From NCBI GenBank assembly GCA_946122785.1, contig CAMGYJ010000005.1:40848002-40912001 (forward strand): DNA of 64,000 nucleotides, read 5' to 3'. The DNA is from Linum tenue (taxonomy: Eukaryota; Streptophyta; Magnoliopsida; Malpighiales; Linaceae). Positions 1 through 11,559 of the stretch are shown here, in pieces. How positions within the stretch are numbered: the first letter of the stretch is position 1; each line of letters begins with the position of its first letter. The position numbers and the translations under genes were made by a program. The notes under the pieces were generated by a model that saw only the letters and a list, made by a program, of their open reading frames with translations, had not been told where the DNA came from and made no database searches.

Positions 1-265
1 ACCCATTGAGTTAAGAGTGTAAAATTCGTTGTCGACCCAAATTTGTAAAACCGATTTCAAATCGCTTTAACCATGTCGAATACTTATTGAGTTGGGTTCA
101 ATTAGGATTCAATTGTTTAAGTGATTAGAATGTTAATAGCATAAAATTAATTTATTAGAACTTTAATGGCATAAAACTCCTCCAAGCTTTGTTTAATTTA
201 CAAAAAGAACACCTCTTGTGATGGAATACTATGCAATAGTAACTTCTTACTTGTTCTTTTATAGA

Positions 266-266
266 G

Positions 267-315
<49 letters not shown>

Positions 316-343
316 TAATTAATAATAATAATAATAATAATAA
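266..343. repeat. (TAA)n microsatellite
   Basis: An almost uninterrupted run of TAA trinucleotides with a short A-rich break near 308-318. The long Leu/Ile-only reading frame crossing it is an artefact of the repeat and not a gene. Confidence 0.95.
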
Positions 344-395
344 CATCTTGAAGTTTGGTTTGTATATGCTATTTATGTTGAGAAATTTTACAATG

Positions 396-672
396 CTATA
401 TAGTATTGGTGCTATAGGTTTTTGCCTTTATGATACAACTTGAAATTGTACATTTAACATTATGGTACAACTTCAGATTGTACCTATACTTTTTGTACAA
501 ATTCTTTTATGGTACAACATGAACTTGTACTTTTATGTGATTGTACAACTTCAAGTTGTAAAGTTGTACCATAACATAATGGTATAAATTTCCTTATGAT
601 ACAACCTAAACTTATACATTTAATATTATTGTACAACTTCAAGTTGTACATTAAAGCACCAATATTATATAG
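396..672. mobile_element. Small inverted-repeat element (MITE-like)
   Basis: The ends form a 17-bp inverted repeat (CTATATAGTATTGGTGC at 396-412 and its complement at 656-672, one mismatch). The interior is built from several diverged palindromes of the type TACAACTTCAAGTTGTA. No coding capacity is seen. I could not find a clear target-site duplication, so the superfamily is not assigned. Confidence 0.55.
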
Positions 673-1027
673 TATAGTAGAAGTGCTCATTTACGTTTTG
701 TGCTTTAGTAAATTGGGAGTCTGAGAAGCTCTCTCCTTTCCTTAAATATATAGACATACTTGTACTAAAATTTTATGGAATTGATATATACCTAGATCTA
801 GATCGGATATGTAGGCCTAATAAAGGTGTTCGGCCAGTTAGCCTATAACAAATGGAAAAAGTCCATGCTCCAGCTGCGCTTTCTTCCTTGCATATTACGA
901 AACTAGACTTTTATTCAAGCTTTTCATAATGGTGTCGCTCCCACCAAAAAATAAAAAGAAAAATACTTCAAATATTTGCGAGGCATAATTTGTGGTTTAA
1001 GATACTCACCAGTAACGTATTTTAAAG
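673..1027. other. AT-rich spacer, nothing recognised
   Basis: AT-rich sequence with no supported gene, repeat or RNA between the small inverted-repeat element and the Mutator-like element. Confidence 0.5.
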
Positions 1028-1036
1028 ATTGTAAAA

Positions 1037-1770
1037 GTATTAATAGCATTTTGTACCCCTCTATTATACTAAATTAACAAACGTACCGCTTTACTAAATT
1101 TTTGCACAAACGTACACTTTTAATATTAAAACGTAACGAATATACCCTTTCGTCTAATTTTCTGTTAAGTCGCCGTTAAAAGAAGTGTGAAATGATACCC
1201 TTGATTTACTGCTAACACAACTCATTTGGTTTTAATTATTTTGCCCCAAATTAATTAAATTAAGAACCAAACCCCTAAACTAATTCAGAGATCGTCGGTG
1301 TCCCCTAAAGTTTTCGCTGGCGCTCAACTCGGCACTCCGCAGCAGCACATGCTTCCGGCATCTCCTCGCCGGCGGCTGGAGTAGAGACGGCCAGCTTCCC
1401 GGATTCTCCCCGTCGTTCCGGCGCCATTCATTTCCCCCCTCGATCCCACGGCTGGGGCAGCTTCCCCGGCTTCCCTCGATCACACAACGGGAGACTCATC
1501 CCAGAACGCCCAGTCGAACGAATCCGTGGGCAACTCTAGCACCACCACTGACAAGATCGGCACTGCCGGCCTTTAATTACTTAGAATGCTCCTCATTAAA
1601 AGGGCAATTTGGTCGTTTTCTAACTCTTTTAACGGCCACCTAACAGATAATTAGATGGAAGAGTACATTCGTTATATTTTAATATTATAAGGGTATATTC
1701 GTGCACAAATTTAGTAGAGGGTACGTTTGTTAATTTAGCATAGTAGAGGGGTACAAAATGCTATTAACCC
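1037..1770. mobile_element. Non-autonomous Mutator-like element with GC-rich cargo (Pack-MULE-like)
   Basis: The element is flanked by an exact 9-bp direct repeat ATTGTAAAA (1028-1036 and 1771-1779), the target-duplication size of Mutator-like transposons. Its ends are long inverted repeats of about 145 bp (1037-1182 and 1626-1770), both starting near TTAATAGCATTTTGTACCCC. The middle (about 1285-1575) is clearly GC-richer than everything around it and resembles plant exon sequence, as in Pack-MULEs that carry captured gene pieces. I do not recognise the source gene, and no reading frame looks convincing. No transposase is present, so it would depend on an autonomous relative. Confidence 0.82.
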
Positions 1771-1994
1771 ATTGTAAAATGGTTTCACGTCTTATTATTA
1801 GATAATTTAGTGATTGAGTATTTTGTGTTATGATTGTAGTTCAATTATTTTATAAGATTAGTGTATGCCCACTCGTTAGTGGTGTGAAATGATTGAATCA
1901 CGATTTCAGTATAAAATATTCTACCGCTGATTTTCTGGTACAATTTATAGTATTGTTTCACAATCCTTGCTCAAAACCATAGTAGCGCCAACTG

Positions 1995-2150
1995 GAGGTG
2001 GCAACGCATGGATTGGATTCATGGATTGGTGGATTCATGGATCAAATGGCTGATTGGATCCAATGGATTGGTGGATTTATGGTTTGGATCAAGTGGTTTG
2101 GTGGATTCATGGATTAGATCAAGTCGATTGGTGGATTATCCATGAATCCA
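1995..2150. repeat. Degenerate minisatellite, GGATTGGTGGATTCAT-like units
   Basis: Several imperfect copies of a roughly 20-bp unit containing GATTGGTGGATTCATGGAT. Related GATTGGATT sequence reappears near 4720-4770, on the other side of the hAT-type insertion, consistent with the insertion having split this locus. Confidence 0.75.
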
Positions 2151-2368
2151 AATAGGGGTAGGCATTGGTGCGGTCCAAACCGCTCCGCCCACTCCAAATC
2201 GCTTGTACGGTTAGCCCAAACCGCACCGTTAAGATTGCAGTTTCATTTGCGGTTTAATTATTAAGCGGTTCGTGGTTTTGCGGTACGAGCCGACCGAAAT
2301 CGCGCGGTTGCGGTTCAAAACCGCAAACTGCTAAATCCCTACATGGAAGGTCGCCCACCAACACTTCA

Positions 2369-2740
2369 GTGAGGCTTTTCACTTCCTCCTCCAACCGCAG
2401 CCGCGTCTCCCCTCAAATCACCGACTCTTCTCTCCTCGACTCCCTCCCTCTCTTTACCTTCGCCTCCATCCACCGCCGCTCAGCCTCAGCCTCCTCCTCC
2501 TCGGGCGATTGCGCGGTCTGCCTCTCCAAATTCGAGCCCAACGACCAGCTCCGCCTCCTCCCTCTGTGCTGCCACGCCTTCCACTCCGCCTGCATCGACA
2601 CCTGGCTCCTCTCCAACCAGACCTGCCCTCTCTACCGCTCCCCGCTTCACGCCTCCGATTCCGATATCCTCAAGGCTCTCTCCTCCTCTTCCGTCTCCGG
2701 CAGCTTCCGCCTGGAGATCGGCTCTGTCAGTCGGCGCTAG
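2369..2740 (+). pseudogene. Captured ATL-type RING-H2 finger fragment, last zinc ligand lost
   Basis: The 123-codon frame contains the RING-H2 spacing of plant ATL ubiquitin ligases: a CAVC pair, then [10 protein letters not shown], a conserved DTWLL stretch and CPLYR. In an intact finger the last motif would be CPxC. Here the eighth ligand is Tyr, so one zinc site should be broken. A Ser-rich tail ending near EIGSVSRR also resembles ATL proteins. The N-terminal transmembrane segment expected of ATL proteins is missing and the frame is short, so it is 5'-truncated. It lies wholly inside the hAT-type element, which explains how it arrived. E3 ligase activity is unlikely. Whether it is transcribed cannot be told from sequence. 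The 18-bp sequence around CACCAACACTTCAG occurs both just before and just after the frame. Confidence 0.75.
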
Positions 2741-4009
2741 GGGGACGACGTCACCCACCAACACTTCAGCACTCCCCAGTCGGCGCATTCCTCAGTCTCT
2801 ACTACGACTGTCGTTGGCGGTGGAGGAAGCAGTAGTATCGCTTTCGAAGATTTCCATTTCCCAGCTGATCATCTCCATTCAGGATCACAAGGACGAGACG
2901 ATGCTCGGTGCGTTTCTCAGATATGGGTTCAATTTGCTACAATTCATGATCTGGGTCTGCTTATTTCTGTAACGGGAACATTAGGTTGTGCTTCAATTTC
3001 TCGAATCTTTGAAAAACATCCCCTTCCGATGTCCAGTTCTTTAGCTTCTGAAGTGTTTAGCTGTGTGAGTTAGTTGTTGCAGAGAGCGATAGCTAGCTAT
3101 TAGTCAATTTGTATTGTTAGAGTCGATGGCTCCATCGTTTGAGCCTCTAGGTATTTGGTTGGTTTTGAGGCAAGGAAGTCTTCAATGCCCTTCCAGGTGA
3201 TTGATGTTATTTGGGTTCTTGCAGCGTTGATGAAGTTCCTCCAAATCGAGCGTGTTCTTGTTCTATTTGATTGGAATTCCCTTTTCTGTCTCTACAACGT
3301 TGGTGTTTTTGGCTGGCTTTTCTTTGGATAGTGCTCACGAAACCGATAGCTAAAGCTATTAGTCAATTTGTTCAAGAGTGCTAAAGCTGCTGCTATAGGG
3401 TGGAGATGGTAGTCACTGCAGCAACTGTGTTGTATGTGGAATTTAATGTGCACCGTGGGTAAGATATACGGTTGAAAGGGAGGAAGGACGCGGTTTGGTG
3501 AATGCACTGATGGTGTCATTTTCATTTGGATATGTCTCTCTCTATTTCTGGCTCGCTTTGTCTAACAGATGTAGACGGAAAAGCATGCATGCAAACACAG
3601 AGCAAATATATTCCTATTGCTTTCTTCTCGATCATTAACTATTATTGTTTTTTGGGTTGCAGGTGGTATGTTCAAGGAGGAGAAGAAGAAGCTGCAGTAT
3701 TTTTTTTTTTGGAACTTAGTTAAGTGAGAGAACTGAAGGTCCAGTTACTTTGTGGAGTGCATAAACCAAAGTAGTTTTGTTGTCTACTGTTTGATGTTCT
3801 TGCATTAGCTTTTGTAGTTAAAAAGTACTTTTGGTACATCTCTTACATCCATATATAACTTTTGGGGTTTTATTTGCGGTTGCGGTCCAAACCGCACCAA
3901 GTCGCTAACTAATGCGGATTGGTTGGACCGTACCAATTAACTTGCGGTCTTGTTTGCGGTGCGGTCCAATTACTTTGCAGTGCAATGCGGTTTTTATCAA
4001 CACGGTGCG

Positions 4010-4463
4010 TAGGAATGGCAATGGGGCAGGTCCGGGGCGGGTTTCTTGGTACCCAGACCCGCCCCGTGGCAGTGCGGGTCCAGGTCGGGTAATTGCTCAC
4101 GGGTCGCGGGTCGGGGCAGGTCGACCCAATGTGAATGCAATTTGTATGAAAAATATTAGAAATATTCGTTATTTTTATTATAAAACTAAAAAAACAAACA
4201 ATATTATGACAATTGTAGTTAAATTATTGGAGAAATTGAGGTTTTCACTAATTTACAACGTTATTATAGCTAAAATATGATGCAATAAAAGGAAAATTCA
4301 AAATAATTTGACTAAGATTTCATGTAATTTAGACAAGAACGGGTCGAGAATGGGGCGGGTCAGGGCAGGTAGGGTCCATGAGACTACCCATGCCCGCCCC
4401 GCCCCGCCCCAAAACAGGTCAAACAAGTTGGGTAAAACGGGTCAGGTCGAAATTGCCATCCCT
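4010..4463. mobile_element. Nested hAT-type MITE (family also at 31070-42936)
   Basis: It begins TAGGAATGGCAAT and ends ATTGCCATCCCT, with CGGTGCG duplicated on both sides (7 of 8 positions of an 8-bp target duplication; the first base differs). The ends are rich in GGGTCGGG/CCCGCCCC, and the centre is AT-rich and non-coding. A second copy of the same family, near-identical over long stretches, lies at 31070 onward. Confidence 0.8.
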
Positions 4464-4507
4464 TCGGTGCGGTGCGGGTCGCACCGATGCCCACCCCTAA
4501 ATCCAAA

Positions 4508-4811
4508 TGACATCCTCAACCATGGACCATTATACAAATTTTTAAAAGTTTAGGTACTACAATATTATAATAAAAAAAATTAGGTACCAAAATATAATTT
4601 TCCAATGATATTTTTCGTATAAAAAAGGTTTTAGGCACCAAAATATAAAATATCAAAAAATATAGGTACTAAACCTTAATTTGTCATTTGGAATTCAATT
4701 AGATTTAGATAAAATGAATTGGATTTAAATAAACTGGATTAAACAATAGATTGATTGGATTGGATTCATTTATCAGACCAAGAAGCAAATCAACCAAAAC
4801 ACTCAGAAGTG
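4508..4811. other. AT-rich spacer with short dispersed repeat
   Basis: Between the hAT-type element and the copia LTR. It contains three or four variants of AGGTACCAAAATATA-like sequence, perhaps the relic of another small element, but no boundaries can be set. No gene is seen. Confidence 0.45.
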
Positions 4812-4816
4812 AGATG

Positions 4817-5015
4817 TATTAGCAATACATAATTATTTATTTATTTCCCCTCAACTTCCACTATGTAATTCTGTTCCTACTTATGTGGATAGTGCTCAGC
4901 AGTCTGTTGCTAGCACTCCGACTCTGCCTCTCCAAACGTGTATATTAGTTACATTGTCATCAATGAGAAGATCATCAAAGGATTCTCTCTATTCTCAAAT
5001 CTGTCAATCCTAACA
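4817..5015 (+). repeat. 5' LTR of copia element 1
   Basis: 199 bp, starting TATTAGC and ending CTAACA (TA...CA rather than the usual TG...CA). Nearly identical to 9355-9553. Confidence 0.93.
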
Positions 5016-5027
5016 TGGTATCAGAGC
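5016..5027 (+). other. Primer-binding site, initiator tRNA-Met type
   Basis: TGGTATCAGAGC directly abuts the 5' LTR. It is the standard plant copia primer site, complementary to the 3' end of initiator tRNA-Met. Confidence 0.95.
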
Positions 5028-5119
5028 TAGCCACGATCAGCTAGAGTCGATCCATCCCTCTTTTTTTTTTTCTCCCTTTCCTTCTCCGATTGGCCTTCTG
5101 TTCTTCTCTGTTTTTCAAC

Positions 5120-8100
5120 ATGACCAGCAGCTCATTCACTGACGGCGCCAACAATGGATCCACAAGTTCAGAGATCCAAATCGTTACTTTCAATCCGGCC
5201 GCCCAACTTCCTCTCAAGCTCACGCCGACGAACTTTGCGTCCTGGCGATCTCAACTCGAAACCCTTCTTATGGGTCTCGATTTATTCGGCTACATCGATG
5301 GTACCGTAATCGCTCCTCCTCAATTGATTACGGTGGATGCTGCTGTTATCTCCAATCCTGCCTATCGGAACTGGTTCAGGCAAGATAAATTAATCCTCCA
5401 TGCCTTGCGTTGTTCCATTGACGAATCAATTTATTCGTTTGTCTCTGCCGCCTCCACTGCTCGTGATGCTTGGTTAATTCTGGAAAAGCTCTATGCTAGC
5501 AACGCAGAGTCGCGTATCATTCATTTGAAGGGAAAGCTTGCTAAAACAATTAAAGGCAATCGAGATATTCTCACCTTTGTCAATGAGCTGAAAACTACAG
5601 CGGCTGAACTTGCCCTCATTGATGAACCAGTCAAAGACATCGATCTGGTTGTTCATTGCATCCGTGGTCTGGGCGAAGAATACAAATCCTTCTCCACCGC
5701 CGTTCGTGCTCGCGGCCCTGGCCTAACCCTTGAGACCTCGTTGATTCTCTTGTTGAATATGAAGCCGACCTCAAGGCGCAGCAGCCCTCCTCTGTTCCGA
5801 CGGTCTTCTACACTCATGGGCAGCGCTCCGGCGGCTTCTCTCATCCTCGATCTCACCGTGGCGGTTCTTCGTCGCAATCCTACACTGGTGCCTCCTCTCT
5901 TCGTGGCGCACCAGGCCTGCTTCAGCGGACTCAAAGCCCAGCCCGCCGTTTCTTCTCCGGCCCATCGTCCCCTGGCGAGTACTCAGGCCCATCATCTCCT
6001 CGTCTGGCCCGATTGGTTTGCCAATATTGTGAAAAACCTGGGCATACAGTGCGCTAGTGTTTTCAGCTGTTTCCACCGGCCCGTTCCACTTCTCAGCACC
6101 CTTCGCAGGCCCAAGCCCACTTCACTGCTGCCGCCTCTCCTCTACAGCCCTCTGATGGCAATTCTTCTTCGGCTTCCACTCCATGGTTGATGGATTCTGC
6201 TGCTTCCCATCACGTTACTGCTGATCTTGGGAATTTGTCTCTTTATTCTGACTATACCGGGCCTGATGAAATTCTCGTCGGCGATGGCACAGGTTTGCGG
6301 ATTAGTCATATTGGTTCTTCTCACCTATCCGCTGGCTCCCATTCTCTTTCTCTGCATGATGTTTTGCATGTTCCTGCTATCACCAAACATCTTATTTCTG
6401 TGGCTCAATTGTGTCATACTAATCCAGTCTCTGTGGAATTCTTTGCCTCGTATTTTGTTGTGAAGAATCTTCGCACGGGGGCGCCGCTGTTGAGAGGGGA
6501 AAATCGAGGTGATGTGTATGAGCTGCCGCCAGAGACCGGACCAGTTCGCATGGCGCTCGTTACCACCCGCACTTCCACAAATTCATGGCATTCACGTCTT
6601 GGTCATCCCTCCGCTCATTCTCTGCGTAGTCTTCTTCGTTCAAATTCCCTTCCAGTTTCAGACTCCATTTCTCTTAGTCATTGTGATGCTTGTCTATCGA
6701 ATAAATCCCATAAACTCCCTTTTGGTGTTTCCTCTCTGTCCAGTACCCGTCCATTTGATTTGTTATATACTGATGTATGGGGTCCAGCTCCGGTCACCTC
6801 CATTGATGGTTTTCAATATTATTTGATTATTGTCGATCATTTTACACGTTACACGTGGTTTTATCCACTTCGTCGCAAATCTGATGTTCTAACGGTCTTT
6901 CTTGATTTTCGATCCATGGTTGAGAACTATTTCTCTACCACTATCCGTCGTCTATACACTGATGGGGGTGGTGAATTTCAAAAATTATGCTCCACTCTCA
7001 CCTCTCATGGCATCAGTCATCTTCTCACTCCTCCCCATACCCCGGAGCACAACGGTTTAGCAGAACGCAAACATCGCCACCTCGTCGAAACTGGTATAAC
7101 TCTCCTTCATCATGCCAAATTCCCCTCCATTTTTGGTCCTATGCCTTCTCCACTGCCATTTATCTCATCAATCATTTACCCTCGTCTGCTCTTCGTGGTC
7201 AAATTCCATACATGATTCTATTCAACCAAAATCCTAACTACCATAAGCTTCGTATTTTTGGTTGTCTCTGCTATCCCTGGCTCCGTCCCTATTCCACAAA
7301 TAAAATCGAACCTCGTTCTCGTCCCTGTCTTTTCCTAGGCTACTGCCCTCTGAGAAGTGCATATCGTTGTTTTGACCCTACTACTAAACGTCTTTATTTG
7401 TCTCGTCATGTTCAATTTGTGGAAGCTGTTTTTCCAGGATATTCCTCATCTCCCGCTGCTGCACCTCCACTGCCCGACGCCTGGCTCATGGACTCTAGTC
7501 CATCCATCACTATGCTCCCTGCGGCCCAGCCCATACACATCACAGCCCCTTCTCCTGGGCCCGTTTCCCCCTCCACAGCAGCTTCCTCGCTTGCGGCCTC
7601 CTCCACTTCAAGTTCGGCCTCCACAGCGACTGGGCCCTCTCCCGAGCCCACTACACCTCCGTCCGGGCCGCCCTCTTCTCCAGCCCTGCCTCCTCCTCCG
7701 GCCCGCAGTCACAACATGACAACACGGGCTCAGCATGGGATCTTTAAGCCCAAACGTTTATTCCATACCACAGCGGCCAGGTCTTCGTCTTCTTCAGCAC
7801 CGCCGCTCGAGCCCTCCTCTGTTTATGAGGCTCTCCTCTATCCTGAATGGAACGAGGCACTCCAGGCTGAAAATCAGGCACTCCTCACCAATGAGACTTG
7901 GGATCTTGTTCCCCGTCTCCCTCACTACAACGTCTTGAGTAATCGCTGGGTATTCCGTGTCAAGCGCAACCCAGCGGGATTTATTGCTCGGTTTAAAACT
8001 CGATTGGTAGCCAAGGGGTACAATCAGCGTCCTGGGGTTGACTACGCCGACACATTCAGTCCGGTGGTTAAACCCGTCACCGTTCGCACCGTTTTCACCA

Positions 8101-9370
8101 TTGCCTTGTCTCACAATTGGCCGATATCTCACTTCGACATCAACAATGCGTTTCTCCAAGGTCCTCTTCACGACGAGGTATATATGGTTCAGCCACCTGG
8201 GTTCGAGGATCCGGCTCGTCCTCATCATGTATGTCGCCTCAAGAGCGCCATTTACGGTCTTCGACAGGCCCCTCGGGCTTGGTATATGGCGCTCAGCGCC
8301 TTCCTTTTGGAGTTTGGTTTCTCTAAAGCACACTCTGACTCCTCTCTGTTTGTTTATAACCGGAATGGCCAGCTGCTCTATTTTCTTGTATATGTCGATG
8401 ATCTGCTCCTCACAGGAAATAATGCTCAGCTCCTCGAAACTTTCCGGGAATCTCTGTCCGCCCGGTTCTCCTTGAAGACTCTCGTTATGTAAGCTACTTC
8501 CTCGGCATCGAGGTGATCCCGACTCCTACTGGCTATCTTTTATCACAACACAAATATATGAAAGAGGTTCTCCACCGATTTGCGATGCTTGATGCTGCTC
8601 CAGCCCCGACGCCTCTTGCGTCCACGGTCTCTCTCTCTCTTTCGGACGGCAGTCCCCCCACTGATGCCACTCGATTTCGCCAAATTCTTGGAGCTCTTCA
8701 GTACTTGGTTTATACGCGGCCTGATATTGCATTCTCGGTCAACAAATTGTCACAGTTCATGCACTCTCCCACTGCCTATCACTGGAACTGTGTGAAGCGA
8801 TTGCTTCGTTATGTTGTTGGCACCCTCTCGCATGGCCTGGAGATTCGCCACTCGCCTCAACCTCTCCATCTCTCTGCCTTCGCCGACTCGGACTGGGCAG
8901 GCAATTTGGATGACAGGTCCTCTACTTCTGCTTACCTCGTCTACCTTGGGTCCACTCTCATCTCTTGGCGGTCCCAAAAGCAACGTACAGTCGCACGTTC
9001 AAGTACGGAGGTTGAGTACAGAGCCATTGCTCATGCTAGTGCGGAACTCGAGTGGCTGCAGAATCTCCTCACCGAACTACATCAACCCCTCCATGCTCCT
9101 CCTACACTCTACTCCGATAATCTTGGAGCTACATATTTCTGTGCCAATCCCCGGTTTCACTCCCGCATGAAGCACTTAGCACTTGACTACCAGTTTGTTC
9201 GGCAGCTTGTTCAAGATCAACGCCTTGTCATTCGTTACATTCCTACCGCTCACCAACTCGCCGATGTTCTGACTAAGCCACTTCCCGCTGCTCGCTTTCT
9301 TCTTCTACGGTCCAAGATCGGCGTCGTTGACACAACGTCCGTCTTGCGGGGGCGTATTAGCAATACATAA
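5120..9370 (+). pseudogene. Copia gag-pol polyprotein, frameshifted
   Basis: Gag starts at the ATG at 5120 and shows the UBN2-type retrotransposon gag fold (NFASWRSQLETLL). The frame shifts near 5740. The gag zinc knuckle (CQYCEKPGH) runs into a TAG at about 6055 in place of the codon before its last Cys. Protease has DSAAS (about 6193). Integrase has an HHCC finger near 6586-6720 and the DDE residues in [17 protein letters not shown] and [11 protein letters not shown] second shift falls near 7125. Reverse transcriptase carries YVDD at 8391-8402. A third shift near 8480 precedes RNase H (FADSDWAG, SSTEVEYRA, SDNLGA). The last frame ends inside the 3' LTR at 9370. Domain order and content identify Ty1/copia with high confidence. 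Confidence 0.93.
9343..9354 (+). other. Polypurine tract of copia element 1
   Basis: The sequence TTGCGGGGGCG lies immediately before the 3' LTR, the expected position for plus-strand priming. Confidence 0.65.
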
Positions 9371-9553
9371 TTATTTATTTATTTCCCCTCAACTTCCACT
9401 ATATAATTCTGTTCCTACTTATGTGGATAGTGCTCAGCAGTCTGTTGCTAGCACTCCGACTCTGCCTCTCCAAACGTGTATATTAGTTACATTGTCATCA
9501 ATGAGAAGATCATCCAAGGGTTCTCTCTATTCTCAAATCTGTCAATCCTAACA
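9355..9553 (+). repeat. 3' LTR of copia element 1
   Basis: 199-bp direct repeat of 4817-5015, followed by the target duplication AGATG (9554-9558). Confidence 0.93.
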
Positions 9554-9558
9554 AGATG

Positions 9559-9918
9559 AACGCGTCTGGACATTAAACGTCTTCTTGGTAATTGGTAATG
9601 AATGCTTGGGGTTGGAAGAAGCTCAGCTTTCATCTTGGCTAGCCATTCTTCACCTAACCTTTCTTTGCATATTTAGTACATATATAAATAAAACCATGCA
9701 TGTCACTATTTCTTGTTAAATATAAGATACTTTGGGTGCATATCATCAGCACTCTTTTACATAACTGATAAACTGACAGAAACAACCAATAGTTATATTT
9801 GGATGGAAAGAGATTTCCCACCCATAGATCACCTCAATCAGCTGGATTAGATCGACCACCGGCAAAGCAATTGAGTTGATATATCTCCGAGTCCAGCTTG
9901 GAGTGATGAAAGTGATCA
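9559..9918. other. Spacer / 3' flank of the epoxide hydrolase gene
   Basis: AT-rich DNA between the copia element and the stop codon of the minus-strand epoxide hydrolase gene. It should include that gene's 3' untranslated region. No other feature is seen. Confidence 0.5.
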
Positions 9919-11127
9919 TCAAAACTGGTTAAAGAAATCGTGAATCTGTTTCGTAACTTCCTCCGGCTTCTCCTCGTTGAGAAAGTGACCAACGCCTTTC
10001 AGCACAACTATGTCCTCCAATAACGGCACATCCTTCTTGAATCCGCCATTGTTGATGTACGCCTCCGCTCCAGGGAACTTCAATGTCAGGTCCAGCTCCC
10101 CCACTATGAACTTCGTCGGCACCATCACTTTTGCCCCTGTCCATGGCCCCATCATCTCCCACGTTCTGCAACCACATCAAACACATTATGAATAGGCAAT
10201 ACTGTTGAAACTTGTTGCTCAATTAGTACGATAATGTCCGCTTTGGATAAAATCTGTACGGTTTTACTTTTGGGTATCCTTCCCAAAGTGTCTCGTACTA
10301 ATAAGTTTGGTTGACACTAATGAACAAGGGTTTCTTTCCTTGTATTACCATTTACCGATTGATACTCTCCTAAAAAATAAAATAAAAAGGAAATAAAAAA
10401 GGGTTAATGGGACAAACAAATCAATGGAGCGGTAGTAGTTCAATGGTCCAGTGAAGCCGCTCTTGTCGAATTTGGCAGCATAGTAATCAACATCCTCTTG
10501 TGAGAGCCAGGAAGGCAAAGTGGGCGGATCCGGAAAGCCCACGAACCCGGTTTCCTTGGGTATGCAAGGCGGCTTCGGGTCACGGTACCCGAGAAATTTC
10601 ATCAACACTTTCCCCGTATCCATCCCGGCGAACTCAGCCTCCATTTCTCCGGCCTCCTGGAACCTGCACATGTAAAAGTCATCTCCCAGCACGAATCTCG
10701 CTCCGGTCATCGGCGACACCCTCGACGAGGTCTTCAGGCTGAAGGGAACGCTGGTGTTGACCAGGGCCCGGACCCGATCGGGCCGAAGCAGGCAGAAGTG
10801 CCACGAGATAATGGCGCCCCAGTCGTGGCCCACTAAGAAGACTTGCTGGATCCCCAGCCCGTCCAGCAGGCCCACGAGATCGCCCACGACGTGGAAGGAG
10901 GTGTATTGGGCCGCCGGGCCCGGGGAGTCGGTGTCGCCGTAGCCGCGGAGGTCCGGGGCGATGCAGCGGTAGCCGAGGGAGGAGAGGGAGAGGAGCTGGT
11001 GCCGCCACGTGTACCAGAGCTCCGGGAATCCGTGGACGAACAGGATTGTGCGTGGGCCGGTGCCGATGGAGGCGACGTGCATTTTGATCCCGTTTGTGGA
11101 GATCGTTGTGTGCTCTATCTTCTCCAT
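9919..11127 (-). CDS. Soluble epoxide hydrolase (alpha/beta-hydrolase), two exons, 318 aa
   Basis: Exons read 11127-10418 and 10165-9919 on the minus strand. The donor GTTTGT and the acceptor TTGCAG join to give LTWEMMGPW across the intron, so the product is 318 residues, normal for plant soluble epoxide hydrolases. The enzyme opens epoxides of fatty acids or other lipids by adding water and is expected in cytosol or peroxisome. Visible residues: oxyanion-hole HGFPE (32-36), nucleophile Asp102 in GHDWGA, cap-domain Tyr in NYYRS (231-232), acid Asp262 in VGELD and catalytic His297 in GVGHFLNEEKP. All are present, so I infer an active enzyme. The ATG at 11127 starts MEKIEHTTI, the family's usual N-terminus, with no signal peptide. 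The gene stands alone between a copia element and a LINE relic. The substrate cannot be inferred. Confidence 0.93.
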
Positions 11128-11174
11128 GTTGATGGGCGTTTTTGGTTGGGATTGTTATGGCTCGGATGTTCCGG

Positions 11175-11184
11175 TTAATATAGG
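11175..11184 (-). promoter_or_regulatory. Possible TATA box of the epoxide hydrolase gene
   Basis: On the minus strand CCTATATTAA lies about 50 bases before the start codon. Position and sequence fit a plant TATA box with a short leader, but this is inference only. Confidence 0.45.
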
Positions 11185-11559
11185 GAGGAGAATTTGGTGG
11201 GTTCTTACGTTGAGATTTGGGTAGTACGCCGGCGGTGGCCGGCTGCAGATGGGTCCAAACCACAAAGTTGGCTTTCCCCGTTCGTAAGAACTTGTAATTG
11301 AATCAGAGGTTTTGTAATATGGTACGTATCTTTGGATCAAAATAGAATGTACAAGGATGTGAAGTAAGAGGGCAAGCTACCTTGTATAACGAAGAACGAG
11401 GGAGTTATTTATTTATTGAAAAGGAAAAGTGTTTTACAAAAACAATGAGCAAAGAGGTTAAACAGATATTAAGGAGTCCCATAACAAAAGCTCAGCGGCA
11501 AGAAATGGAAGTAATCTTCCCAAAATTTAAAGGGGTAAGCCAAAAATTTATGCAGAGAA

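Larger units (their letters stand above)
2153..4499. mobile_element. hAT-type non-autonomous transposon carrying a RING-H2 gene fragment
   Basis: The ends read TAGGGGTAGGCAT at 2153 and ATGCCCACCCCTA at 4499, an inverted repeat typical of plant hAT elements, and an exact 8-bp target duplication AATCCAAA flanks them (2145-2152 and 4500-4507). Both subterminal regions are full of GCGGTCC/GCGGTTT and CCGCAAAC motifs. The interior holds a GC-rich RING-H2 reading frame (2369-2740) and then about 1.1 kb resembling untranslated or intronic sequence of the same source. A second hAT-type element (4010-4463) lies inside it. No transposase is encoded, so this looks like gene capture by a defective element. 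Confidence 0.85.
4817..9553 (+). mobile_element. Ty1/copia LTR retrotransposon, structurally complete, coding region broken
   Basis: Two 199-bp direct repeats bound the element, and the exact 5-bp sequence AGATG flanks it on both sides (4812-4816 and 9554-9558). A tRNA-iMet-type primer site follows the left LTR and a G-rich polypurine tract precedes the right one. The LTRs differ at about three positions by eye, so insertion was fairly recent. The order gag, protease, integrase, reverse transcriptase, RNase H is that of copia elements. The coding region has about three frameshifts and one stop, so this copy cannot make its own polyprotein but could be mobilised in trans. Confidence 0.95.

Noticed and set aside
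155..346. Leu/Ile-rich reading frame on the minus strand
   Set aside because: It is the translation of the TAA microsatellite.
10679..11263. Long Pro/Arg-rich frame overlapping the epoxide hydrolase gene
   Set aside because: It is the other reading frame of a GC-rich exon. The hydrolase frame has all family motifs.
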